From NCBI GenBank assembly GCA_009746045.1, contig RPFO01000188.1, positions 961,220-1,025,219 of the forward strand: a stretch of DNA of 64,000 nucleotides, written 5' to 3'. How positions within the stretch are numbered: position 1 is the first letter of the stretch; each line of letters begins with the position of its first letter. Below, piece by piece: positions 12,201 to 21,119 of this stretch. Source of the DNA: Mesostigma viride (Eukaryota > Streptophyta > Mesostigmatophyceae > Mesostigmatales > Mesostigmataceae). The notes under the pieces are model-generated. The model saw nothing but the letters and a program-made list of their open reading frames with translations. It was not told the origin of the DNA and made no database searches. A program made the translations under genes and the position numbers.

Positions 12201-14567
12201 GCCCAAAAGCTTCTCTCCATGGTCAGCTCCCTCGCTGGCAAGTTTGAGGGCCGTCCAAAGATGGAGGTCTTCAGCGCGATGCTGGGGGCAGGGCGCCCTG
12301 AGATGGAGCCTGCGGGAGTCGGTGAGCTGGACTTAGAGAGGGAAATGTGTGAGCCTGGTTGGAAGCAGTTCAAGTTCAGGTTTAAGCGTTTTCCTTTCAC
12401 CCTTTTATTCCTTCCCCTAAGAACTGTGGAGGTACAGAAGCTGTTTTTTTGTGAAGAGGAACGAGGAGCATGATGCCAGGCAAGCAGGTACTCTAATTAA
12501 TGAGCATGAACTATTTGTTTTTTCTTTCCTTGCTTTGTTGCATTTGAAGGCGATTCCACTCTGTGTTGTGTAGCATTGTGAATAGGCTATGGCAGTTGGT
12601 AGTTTAGTTAGGAGCAGGACCTAATCAGCGCTAGGAAGCAGTCTGCGTCGGCTGAATCACGCGTATTGGGGGGAACTATACAAGGGCCTCTGTCATTGGA
12701 ACGGCTACCCGGATCCAACAGAAGGGCAAAGGAGAATCTTTTCACTCGCCGGTGGGTGTCATGCCACAGAATCCGGATCTGTGTCGGCATCATCCCAAAT
12801 CTGCGTTGCACTAGCATCAAGACACTCGTTCAGTCCTCTTTATAAAGCCCAGGTTATCGCGACAAGGCTTGTGTTCATCCCGCCTTTTTGTTTACGTGGT
12901 CGTGCGCTTATTAAGACGTGGTCGTGCGCTTATTAAGACGTGGTCGTGCGCTTATTAAGACGTGGTCGTGCACTTATTAAGACGTGGTCGTGCGCTTATT
13001 AAGAAGTGGTCGTGCGCTTATTAAGACGTGGTCGTGCGCTTATTAAGACGTGGTCGTGCGCTTATTAAGACGTGGTCGTGCGCTTATTAAGACGTGGTCG
13101 TGCGCTTATTAAGACGTTGCAGTAGTGCCACATCACAGCTCTGGCTCAGCGTTGTGCTTCTATCACTCGAAGAAACTGCGTACACTGCAGCAGCATCTTC
13201 CTTCTTACTTAGGGCTCGGGCACTCCCAACAACAATATACGAACTGCTTTGTAGTAAACAAATAACAACCAACAGCGTGGAGTAGCCTTGAGTTTTGCCT
13301 GGCTCCAACGTGAGGCTAATGGCACGACTTGCGCTTGCCTGTCTCGCGCAGACATCTGCGTTCGGCTCAAATCCTTCTTCAAGGAAAAGAAGGCGGAGGA
13401 AGGTGTCGTCTGGGGCGACGACGGCTCCTGCGCGATCGCCATGGCGAGCGCGGAGCGGCTGATGCAGGAGTTTGCCACGCGGGGGCTGGTGACGCGCGCG
13501 GCTTGTGAGGCGGTGCTTGCCAGCATGCCCGAGAAGCCGCCAGCAGTGCCGGTCACGATGGAGCGGCAGGTACATGTGGCGCGGCATGCATATGGGATGT
13601 AGGGTCAGAGGGTTCCTGTATTGGTACTCGCGTGACACAGTCTACGTGATCATTAATTAAGGGACAACGTTTGATGGGGTCAGAGGGCTCCTGTATTGGT
13701 ACCCACGTGACGCAGTCTTCGTGCTTTGATGAGTTATGCATGTGAGGTAGACGTGGCGTGGCATGTATGTGGCATAGACGGGGGGCGCCATGCATATGCT
13801 CCTCCAGGGTGGGTGGCTGTCCCAAGGCAAACTTATGTGCACAGGTGACAGTATTCTGAATCAGTTTCTTTGTTCCTATTTGCAGTATTGGGCGAAATGG
13901 AAGCATATGTTATGCAGTCACTAGTAGGAGAGCGGCTGCTAGCTAGTGCCTACTGGCTCATTCCACCTTGCAGTTTTTGCTTCCTGTCAGCTGTTACGTA
14001 CGTGACATCGATGCCCCTCGTGCATTGGAAACAAGCTTCTTTTGGGTTAACAAGCTGCTCACTGGCTAAGCATATATCCCTGCAGACACCAGCAAATTCT
14101 ACTTCAAAACTGCTGCCCTTGAAAGATTGTAACAATGGGCATACAATTTTGCATTCTCATGCCCGTGCTCACCCTGTCCTGTGGTCTATCAGGTTTCCCA
14201 CATATCCAGGGCAGCCAGCTTTGCTGAGCCGCCGCCGCTGCCGCCCCCCGCAACGATTTCCTTGGATGAGCTCATGCACGCGGTTGTTCACCCACGCATA
14301 ATGGCTAGTGAGGGGAACCCAGGCTTGCTAGTGCGGCCCACCAGCCGACGGCGCCGGAAGAGCAGTGCCACCAACCCAAATCGACCGGGCACAGGGGGAG
14401 CTCGCGTCCCCAGCGGGCGGAAGAGCCCATCGCAGGCCCGGCCAGGTACTTCTTCTCGCAAGAGTCCCGTGGGGCAGCCTTCGCAGGGCCGGCCAGGCAG
14501 TTCCGCACGGAAGAGTCCGGTGGGGCAGCCTTCATCTGCGGGGCAAGCTGCTAAGCCTTCTGGGTGA
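299..14567 (+). CDS. Coiled-coil protein of unknown function, 12 exons, 5' end outside window
   Basis: Exons joined by GT-AG introns with matching phases: 299-430, 2521-2649, 4369-4465, 5190-5248, 6238-6279, 6787-6915, 8059-8124, 9010-9162, 10067-10216, 12174-12321, 13352-13569, 14193-14567. They give 565 residues to a TGA stop; a start ATG is not visible, so the N-terminus is probably upstream of the window. Residues 1-44 are hydrophobic and methionine-rich. Residues 45-196 are mostly charged heptad-like coiled coil (for example KEKEDRLLRRIAALEK). Residues 197-208 hold a cysteine cluster (CEECLCGMC). Residues 219-441 look globular and helical; the stretch AEYVINYFCK...SMVSSLAGKF...MEVFSAMLG has the spacing of a helical segment that I associate with ciliary proteins, which is an inference. 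The C-terminal 124 residues are basic and low in complexity, with SRKSP/ARKSP repeats. Nearly every codon in the first exon ends in G or C, supporting the frame. I cannot name the family. Confidence 0.8.
431..1240 (+). repeat. Decayed copies of the exon-1 donor junction inside intron 1
   Basis: The exon end plus donor reads GGCATCGGCAAG/GTGAGC at 419-436. Close copies occur at 483-500 and 644-661, and weaker ones (GGCATGGGCAGG/GTGACT type) near 705-722, 850, 940, 1070 and 1170. The stretch 431-500 also aligns with 655-722 as a unit of about 70 bp. Copies get weaker with distance from the exon. Confidence 0.6.
1376..1820 (+). repeat. Minisatellite, about 35-bp unit, about 12 copies
   Basis: The unit contains GGACCGCCATCGTTGGACCA followed by TCGTAGT and a run of 6-7 G. 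It lies in the middle of intron 1 of the 12-exon gene. Open reading frames across it on the minus strand are repeat artefacts. Confidence 0.9.
2059..2520 (+). repeat. Decayed copies of the exon-2 acceptor junction
   Basis: The true acceptor and exon start read CCAG/GAGCTGTGCAACGAGC (2517-2536). Related stretches at 2059-2086, 2170-2200, 2273-2290 and 2413-2442 keep GAGCTRTG, CAACRAGCTGCAC or parts of them. They fill the 3' end of intron 1, mirroring the donor copies at its 5' end. Confidence 0.55.
2680..3165 (+). repeat. Minisatellite, 22-bp unit, about 22 copies
   Basis: The unit is GGCACATTATAGGGGCTATT plus GC, with substitutions. It starts about 30 bp after the exon-2 donor, inside intron 2. 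The GCGGC and GCTATTGC words resemble the exon end CGGCGAATAGCGGCG, so it may derive from it. Confidence 0.9.
3192..3668 (+). repeat. 21-bp array and degenerate copies of the exon-2 end
   Basis: At 3343-3500 is an array of about 7 units of 21 bp (CATAGTCATTGCTGCGGCAA plus C). Around it are copies of the exon-2 3' end: 3279-3330 still reads DRLLRRMAALEKVEAV when translated, against DRLLRRIAALEKTEA in the true exon. Weaker copies lie at 3192-3215, 3519-3556 and 3633-3668, each followed by a GTGC-type donor remnant. Confidence 0.7.
4453..4569 (+). repeat. Three-copy donor-junction duplication after exon 3
   Basis: The true junction is TACTTGGAAG/GTGGGT, with the donor at 4466. GTGGGT recurs at 4505 and 4543, each preceded by CTACTTGGAGACC or CTACTGGGA sequence, giving a unit of 38-39 bp. 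Confidence 0.7.
5868..6176 (+). repeat. AT-rich minisatellite, 44-bp unit, about 7 copies
   Basis: The unit begins AACATACTTTATTCTAGCAT and ends CTAATTACTT. Copies are nearly identical, implying recent expansion. The array lies in the intron upstream of the 14-codon exon at 6238-6279 and ends about 60 bp before its acceptor. Confidence 0.9.
7188..7560 (+). repeat. Two small minisatellites, 32-bp and 49-bp units
   Basis: At 7188-7310 about four units of 32 bp (GGTGGCTACAGGACAAGGTG then GCGATAGGGCAA). At 7413-7560 three units of 49 bp (GGTGGAGTAGTAGTGTGTGA then ATAATGTGACATCGGTGGCTTGT). Both are in the intron after exon 6; 7070-7085 upstream of them keeps a copy of that exon's junction GTGCAG/GTGAGCG. 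Confidence 0.85.
10217..12090 (+). repeat. 38-bp minisatellite, about 50 copies, derived from an exon end with its splice sites
   Basis: The unit is GTGGGGGTGCAG followed by AGTACGTGGCCGACTACTTT and TGCAAG. It starts exactly at the donor of exon 10067-10216, whose last bases are GCAGAATACGTGATCAACTA then CTTTTGCAAG. Each unit thus repeats the exon end (AAG), the donor (GTGGGG) and an acceptor-like TGCAG. Variants (GCTGGGGG, TGGTCAGC, TGGTTGAC, TTGTCCAATG) are interspersed, and some units are 37 bp. Because no unit holds a stop, long open frames cross it in all three forward frames; they are not evidence of coding. Confidence 0.95.
12893..13115 (+). repeat. Minisatellite, 22-bp unit, about 10 copies
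   Basis: The unit is GACGTGGTCGTGCGCTTATT plus AA, nearly perfect. It lies in the intron between exons 12174-12321 and 13352-13569. No similarity to the flanking exon ends was seen. Confidence 0.9.
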
Positions 14568-14648
14568 TTGCGTAGTCTACAGGCCCCTGAGGAAATGGCG
14601 GTTGGTTCTTCATGGCACTTTTTCTAGTATGAAAAGGGGCGGCTGGAA

Positions 14649-14653
14649 TGTAA
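14649..14653 (+). terminator. TGTAA poly(A) signal of the 12-exon gene
   Basis: TGTAA lies 82 nt after the TGA stop. TGTAA is the usual nuclear polyadenylation signal of chlamydomonadalean algae, so the transcript probably ends 10-20 nt further on. Confidence 0.55.
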
Positions 14654-14905
14654 AGTATGTGCGAAGCTTGCAAATCCCGCAAAGCCACCGTGTCATTGTG
14701 AATACCTCATATTCTCCACAGGTATCCATGTCGTAATGAAAAACTTTGCAATAAAAGTACTACTATATCATGAATTCATTTACACATAACTGCGTCACGT
14801 GAGCGCAAGTCCTCAGGAAATGAATATGGGTTGGGGTGGATGGATGTAGCTATGTCTAGCTAGTTCCTAGTTGCAGGGTTGCGGGCACCACGGCCCGAAT
14901 CGCTA

Positions 14906-16203
14906 TACATGCATGCCAAACTTAGTCACACGCGGAGGCTCCACTGACTGGGTGGCGGTGGCCTTCATTACTGTCCGCCACCTATCTTTACGCGTCATCT
15001 GCCTCCATATAACAGACAAACCAGGGGCCTCCCCGGGCATGAGCCCTCCCCGTCGAGGGTAGCACATCGCCATGCCTAGCCTATCACGGAAAGTCCACGG
15101 ATGGCGGCCCAGGCGGCGCGCGCGCAGCCTGGGGCATGCCACGTGAGGACAAAACGCCCGGGCTGTGCGGGCTTGGTGCCAGCTAGTCGGTCTGATGTAT
15201 CTACCTGATCTGTGCGGGCCAGGTGCCCGGCTAGGCCCAGGCGCCTGTGCCTTGAGAATGTGGGAAACATATGGTAAATCAGCGTACAAATCCCAGTTAC
15301 TAATGTGCAAACGAAAGGGGATAAATTAAGTGCCTTGCACAGCATCTTGGTGACGATGCCGTCGAGCCGTTCCTCCAGCTCCTGCGTCAGCGCGTCCACG
15401 TCTTGATCGGCCCCATAGGTCAGCGGGATCGTCAGAATGACGACCTTGAACAGGTCGCGCTTGACGTACATACAAGCCAGGGCAGGGTGGGGTTGCTCCA
15501 CCGGCGACGGTGCTCGTGGAGTTGCCCCTACGCCACGCGGATCCGGGTTGTCATGTCGTCCTCGCAGTGGGGAAGCAAACTGCCTAGCTAGCAGCTTGAA
15601 GCGGCCTGCATGAAGCAGGGAAGTTTTATTACCGTGGTGTACGTTGTCTAAGAGGTGGAGCTCAGGCGGGGGGCCGGCCGGGCCATGCCAAGGGCCATGG
15701 CCTCTGTTTTGGGGCAGATTTCTGGACCAACAGCACGTACGCGGGCCTCGAGCGCCAGGCAGTCCAGCCAAAGTTGGGCAGAATCCGCGGCTTCTCAATG
15801 AGCGTGATCGAGGTCGTCGGAATAAATGAGGTCAGTGAGTAAATTCTGCTGGTTTGTCGGCCCCCCCTCTCCAGGCTCATTCTTACTTAATCGCTAGCTA
15901 GGCCAGGTTTGCGGCCACGGTGACAGGATGCAACCTTGCCAGACGCGGCGGTCTGCAGTGGACGCGGCGGTCTGCAGTGGACATGGCGGGGTAATGCCGT
16001 GTTGATTGCGCACCGAGCTAGGTGGTCAACCCTCCATACAGCATGCGGATGACAGCAATCAGGGGGTACGTGGGTACGCGAGAGCCAGCGAGGCCAGCCC
16101 ATAGAGCTGCCCAGCGGACAGAATCAAAAGCCTTGATGAAGTCGATGAAGATCAGGATGGCAGGAAAGTATATCATTTCGTAGGCGAGCAGAACATTATT
16201 CAC
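14906..16203 (-). mobile_element. LINE ORF2 (reverse transcriptase) remnant
   Basis: Read on the minus strand, 16203-16018 encodes a reverse-transcriptase palm segment with motif A (FIDFIKAFDSVRW). The frame near 15825-15800 gives motif C (LIYSDDLDHA), followed by a CPKTEAMAL-type stretch typical of the region after YxDD in non-LTR retrotransposons. Further down, LARTDQVDTS (about 15240) and GLSVIWRQM (about 15020) match the C-terminal region seen again at 33146-34910. Several frameshifts and stops are present, and no endonuclease domain is visible, so this is a dead 5'-truncated copy. Motif identity is from knowledge of LINE families; the exact clade cannot be given. Confidence 0.75.
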
Positions 16204-16215
16204 TTCAATGACTTC

Positions 16216-16250
<35 letters not shown>

Positions 16251-17776
16251 CTCATCACACAAAATTGAACACTAATTGAATCTAGAACACGGGGGCAAAC
16301 AGGAAATAGAAAACTAAATGCTGCCGAATAGCTAGTATATAACTACCGCGGGAAAGTACCGCGAAAAATTCAGCATATAGCGCTCCGTAGCGTAGCTCTA
16401 GCGCTCATTTCAAACTAGGATCTCAGGCATATAAATTCCGCGGCCTTAGGCGGCTCCTATCTAATCCAAAGGCATCAGGACTATATACTTTATCAAAGCG
16501 AAAACCGGCGCAGGCCAGAAATCTGGAAGAAATTATCAAGGAGACGATCGACCACTGCGGAGGCCAGAATTCGGGATCCGAATCCGCACCATGGTGGTAG
16601 CTCGAGCCTGCCGTTAATATCTTGTCCGTGTTAACGAGTCGTTCAGGATGATGAACATGAATGGATATGGATATGTGCAGCCTTGTTCATTGAAATTATG
16701 GCTGGCTTACGTGAAGAGCGAGTAGATGACCTAGACGGTGTTGCCGAAAGCAGCTTGCTTGATTGAGGGTACCTGCGGTTGTAAATGACTCGGCGTGTGT
16801 GTTCTGGGTGTGGCCGGGCGAGTGGAGTTGGTAAGCGACAAATGTTTGCGCTGACATAAGCGCCGGAGGCGATGTAAAGTATGGTAATCCTTGCAGTGAT
16901 ATGGTTGTGGCGCTGGGTGATGCGACGACGCTTCAGCCATTCCTCTGAGGAGAAACGATAGGGGAGCTGCCTGGAAATAGCAGTGTACTTCCGGTAATCC
17001 ATGCCATTAGATTGCCGTATTCTGTGGAGGGTAATCTTGAGCGTGCCAGAAAGTAATAAGGTTTCTCATGTTGATTCCAATGCACTGAGAGCTAATACAT
17101 CAAACCTAGAACTGCAGAGCGGAGCATTATTATATTGAGGTCAGTCAATATTGACACTGCGTAACTTTGTTACGCAATACTAGCGGTGGCGATCCCTGCA
17201 TGTCTGTGATGTATCTCCCCGAGGCAGGATGTGGCTAACAACATTGTCAGCTGAAAGGACTTGGAACATGTTTATTCCCGGTGACTGCATGAGTCAGTGT
17301 GGGCGGGGGGCTGTCAAAATTATGGCATGATAATTGACACCACTTCCCTGTAACGAAAAGACTTCCCTTCTTCATGTTCCAGATGAGTCACTGTGCTCCT
17401 GCCTTTGTGTTTTTAATTTGGCTTTTGTGAAGCGATCGGGTAGGGTAGACAAAAGCAAAGGCTGATATTGCCGTGGGGGGGGCCTTACCATTGGTTAGAC
17501 TCTCACATGCCCACGTACAGAAAAACACGCGAGTAGCACACACAGAGGGCAGCCCAGCCAGCCTAGCTCCCTCAGTAAAAAAATAATAATAATAACCAGA
17601 ACAGCGAAATAAACAAGAACAAAAACAAACACAAACACGTAGTGCCAGGTGAGTGGAAGGTGAGCGGAATGATGGAGGAAGGTGAGAAGGGGTAATCGTA
17701 TTGAATGTGTAGGCATTAAGGCAGCTGAAGCGTCCCATCCCCGGGTACATTCGTGGCTTGCAAAAAAGCCACATGA
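16204..17776. other. Intergenic sequence with a dispersed repeat
   Basis: An (AAT)n tract lies at 16216-16251. The stretch 16555-16740 is similar to 55740-55930 in the same orientation (shared words include GGTAGCTCGAGC, CAGGATGATGAA, TATGGCTGGCTTACGTG, AGATGACCTAGACGGTG), so it is one copy of a dispersed repeat. No coding exon could be supported in the rest. Confidence 0.6.
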
Positions 17777-17996
17777 ATATGAATGAAATGGGTGAATGAA
17801 TGAATGAATGAATGAATGAATGAATGAATGAATGAATGAATGAATGAATGAATGAATGAATGAATGAATGAATGAATGAATGAATGAATGAATGAATGAA
17901 TGAATGAATGAATGAATGAATGAATGAATGAATGAATGAATGAATGAATGAATGAATGAATGAATGAATGAATGAATGAATGAATGAATGAATGAA
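17777..17996 (+). repeat. (GAAT)n microsatellite
   Basis: About 220 bp of almost pure GAAT repeat, ending directly at the 5' end of a 258-bp direct repeat. Confidence 0.97.
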
Positions 17997-19376
17997 TCGG
18001 TGTTCTCTGAACGTAGTTTCTTTATAACAGATGAGAATGAACGCCGCTATGTGAGTGGTACTACGGGACGGTGGGCCTTGGGCTGGACCGGTTCCATGAG
18101 TTAGAATTAGTTGGCCAGTTTTGTATGGCCATTTCTAGTTCGTTAAGTTAAGTAGCAATTAAGTTACTGTTGCTGACGGCTCATGAGGCGAGCCCGGGCT
18201 ACGCCGCCCTAAAGTGCCAATTGCACGATGTTCTAGGTCTCTTTTTCTTGTAATCGGATGTATGGGGTATGGGTATGGCGGATTACAAGAAATTTAATGC
18301 TGCCCTAATCGCGTCAGCCTTTTGGCTGGCGGTGGCCGATTAGAGATGGCGCGTGACTGACATAGCTTGAACAGTCACGTGACTGTGAAAAAGAAATTAA
18401 TTACCCTCGTCGGTTTTCTCCCCGCAGCTGGGTTCTTGGCCGACGAGAGACTATAAAATACTTCGCGTTTGCCTGCGCGTGGCACCTGTACGGAACTCTG
18501 AAACCATGAGTAAGATTTCCGTGCCACGCTGCAGTGCCTACCGCTTTGCTGCGGAATGTCGCAGCAGGGTTGCAGTTCCTGACTACTGACTGCCGAAGGA
18601 AGGGTGGTCGGGTTACTTTCAGTGGGCATTGTGATGGACGACAAGTCTGTCGGCCCTCGCGTAAGTAGAAAAATATTTACCAGCATCCGCTCTTATGGGT
18701 GCGTGAGGTCTCGGGAATGTGGTGGGGACGAATTCCGGAATTATGCAATATTTCGATTCAGACCGAGACTTAAGGGGCCAGTTTAACAGACGGACCTGGG
18801 CCGGGCAGGACCAAATATTTTGGCCGGCCCAGTTGCGCTTGCGCTTTATCGGCCGCTGGGGTGTGTGATGAGAGCCTGCTCATCAACTAAAACCTGAAAT
18901 ATGGAAAGTTACTCCCCCAGGTGACAACGTTGACAGTAATCGAGATATGGTGGCATCGGGTGACGTCCTACAAGTTGTCGTCACGTTAGGGCGGCACTGG
19001 CCTTTGAGGGAGGTCCGTGATCGTTAAACGAGGCGTCTTCTTCCTTGTCTTTGCGTGCACATTCAACACCCTCTTTTACTGGCCGAGGGTGGAAGGCTGG
19101 GGGGGCCCTGCGAAGGGTTATCGTGCATGAGGCTCGCTACAGCCGCCGGCGATTGTAATGGTCGTGACCGTTGCGGCAGGGCAGCCTCGAGAGCCACTGA
19201 GCGAAAGTGGTTGGCGGAGCTTTGGAGATAAAGCACCAGGAAAGGGGGGTTGGGTAACGAGAACTACAATCAATCATGAAATGGGTGCAGCGTGGCAGGC
19301 TCACTCATGGGTTCTGTAATTGCCCACTTATTGTTTTAATCAAATGTTGGTGGATTGGTAATAGTGGGAATAGAAT
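17994..19376 (+). mobile_element. Full-length copy of an unclassified element with (GAAT)n ends
   Basis: It begins GAATCGGTGTTCTCTGAACG and ends AATAGTGGGAATAGAAT. Its first 258 bp (17994-18251) and last 125 bp (19252-19376) recur at 19373-19630 and 19666-19790, identical as far as I can compare by eye. The central 1.0 kb (18252-19251) is present only here; it carries a perfect palindrome AGTCACGTGACT near 18372. No convincing protein is encoded. The position of GAAT arrays at element ends suggests a retroelement-like tail, but this is inferred. Confidence 0.6.
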
Positions 19377-19790
19377 CGGTGTTCTCTGAACGTAGTTTCT
19401 TTATAACAGATGAGAATGAACGCCGCTATGTGAGTGGTACTACGGGACGGTGGGCCTTGGGCTGGACCGGTTCCATGAGTTAGAATTAGTTGGCCAGTTT
19501 TGTATGGCCATTTCTAGTTCGTTAAGTTAAGTAGCAATTAAGTTACTGTTGCTGACGGCTCATGAGGCGAGCCCGGGCTACGCCGCCCTAAAGTGCCAAT
19601 TGCACGATGTTCTAGGTCTCTTTTTCTTGTCCCGCCCCCCCTCCCTCTTCTTGTGTTTGTTTCTAGGGTAACGAGAACTACAATCAATCATGAAATGGGT
19701 GCAGCGTGGCAGGCTCACTCATGGGTTCTGTAATTGCCCACTTATTGTTTTAATCAAATGTTGGTGGATTGGTAATAGTGGGAATAGAAT
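19373..19790 (+). mobile_element. Internally deleted second copy of the same element
   Basis: It keeps the 258-bp head and 125-bp tail of the neighbouring copy but has a 35-bp C/T-rich spacer instead of the 1.0-kb centre. It sits head to tail with the first copy, sharing GAAT at the junction. Confidence 0.65.
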
Positions 19791-19915
19791 GAATGAATGA
19801 ATGAATGAATGAATGAATGAATGAATGAATGAATGAATGAATGAATGAATGAATGAATGAATGAATGAATGAATGAATGAAGGAATGAAGGAATGAATGA
19901 ATGAAGGAAGGAATG
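19787..19915 (+). repeat. (GAAT)n microsatellite
   Basis: GAAT repeats, with GAAGGAAT variants near the end, follow directly on the deleted element copy, as the upstream array does on the other side. Confidence 0.95.
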
Positions 19916-19996
19916 AGTCAATTTAGCCCCCAAGGACCATGCATGCTGCCCACATCAGGGACGGGAGGTACATAACCATGCGACATGCGTCCGTAC

Positions 19997-20490
19997 CTGG
20001 GTCGATCTGGCACACGCTTTTATAGTCACCGCCATATGCAGTCCCTGGGTCCCATTTGCCATCGACGGATTTTCGGAAGTAAACGTTGTCGGCTTCGTCA
20101 CTGTTTCCGCCGAAGAAGTTGGTGTCTGTTGCCACGGTGCCGTCGTGCCACTTCCATACGCCCTCGGTTTCCGCGTCCGTGAGACTGATGTGGCAATAAA
20201 ATCCCACACAAATGGCCTTCACGGCATTGTTTACGTCGCTGCTGGTGATCTTTGCCAGGTGGCCAATGTTGCCCAGGGGGAACCGGAGGGATACCCGCGG
20301 CACATGTAGTAACCCGGGTGGGAAAGTCGCCTGCACCAGATCGGTATAACCTGTAGACTGACACCCGGCTTTGTCATTAGAGCCAGTCCATTCCCTCGGG
20401 CAGCCATTGATACAAGCACTGCACGGACACCCGCAGTATCGGAAGAAAACACATGCGCATGCACATGTTCGCAGCAGGGCACACGGTTGC
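19997..20490 (-). CDS. C-type lectin-like domain exon (partial gene)
   Basis: The minus-strand frame carries a C-type lectin fold signature: GHLAKITSSDVNNAVKAIC (the xxLAxIxSxxE-like helix), then VWKWHDGT (the WxWxDGT core), NFFGGNSDEADN, and YKSVCQID with the closing cysteine. It ends in a good donor, CCCAG/GTACGG, at 19997/19996. Upstream in the same open frame is a cysteine-rich stretch (CGCPCSACINGC, around 20430-20395) that may be part of the same protein; the exact exon start is uncertain. Such domains bind sugars or proteins and occur in secreted or membrane proteins of chlamydomonad algae. No start codon, signal peptide or further exon could be supported, and the downstream side runs into a GAAT array, so this may be a truncated gene. 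Confidence 0.6.
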
Positions 20491-20864
20491 TTGAATCAAC
20501 CCAAGGGAGGCTGCAGCGGCACTTTCCGGGCGACAACTGGTGCCGTTACCTATACTGGCACATGCACCTATGCCACCTTGGGGGAATGGAACAGGTCCCT
20601 ACTGGCACATGCACCGATGCCACCACGCGATCTGCAGCATAATAACAATTAATTGCCACAATTTAACGAACTGCCGCACAGCACAAACGCACCGGTGCAG
20701 ATGTTGCCGATGCATGCATGCCTCGTTGGAAGCACAGTCAGTCAACAGCTGAGTGCACGCTTCTGCTTGGTCGATCGGTTTATGCGACAAGGGCCGTCAG
20801 GTCACAAACACATACACACAGGCAGGCAGCACGAGCAATGCAACAAGAAGGGAGCAGGCAGCGA

Positions 20865-21110
20865 GAAGGGGGTCAGCGGTGGCGAGTACAACTGCACAAG
20901 AGCAAGGAGAAGAGAAGGGGGGCAGCGGGGGCGAGTACAAGTGCACAAGAGCAAGGAGACGATATCGAGAAGCGGGGCAGCGGGGGCGAGTACTAGCACT
21001 TGCACAAGAGCAAGCTAGGAGACGAGGAGGGGTCGGCGGTGGCGAGTATATATAACTGTACTGCAAGAGCAAGGAGACGAGGATCGAGGGGGTCGTCGTC
21101 GGCGAGTAAG
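20865..21110 (+). repeat. Degenerate minisatellite of about 55-65 bp units
   Basis: Four imperfect units share GGGGGCGAGTACAAGTGCAC, AAGAGCAAGGAGA and GATATCGAGA-type words. It lies upstream (in the minus sense) of the lectin-domain exon. Confidence 0.7.
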
Positions 21111-21119
21111 TCAGTAAGA

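Noticed and set aside
18375..18686. 103-residue minus-strand open frame
   Set aside because: No codon bias, no family and it lies inside a repeated element.
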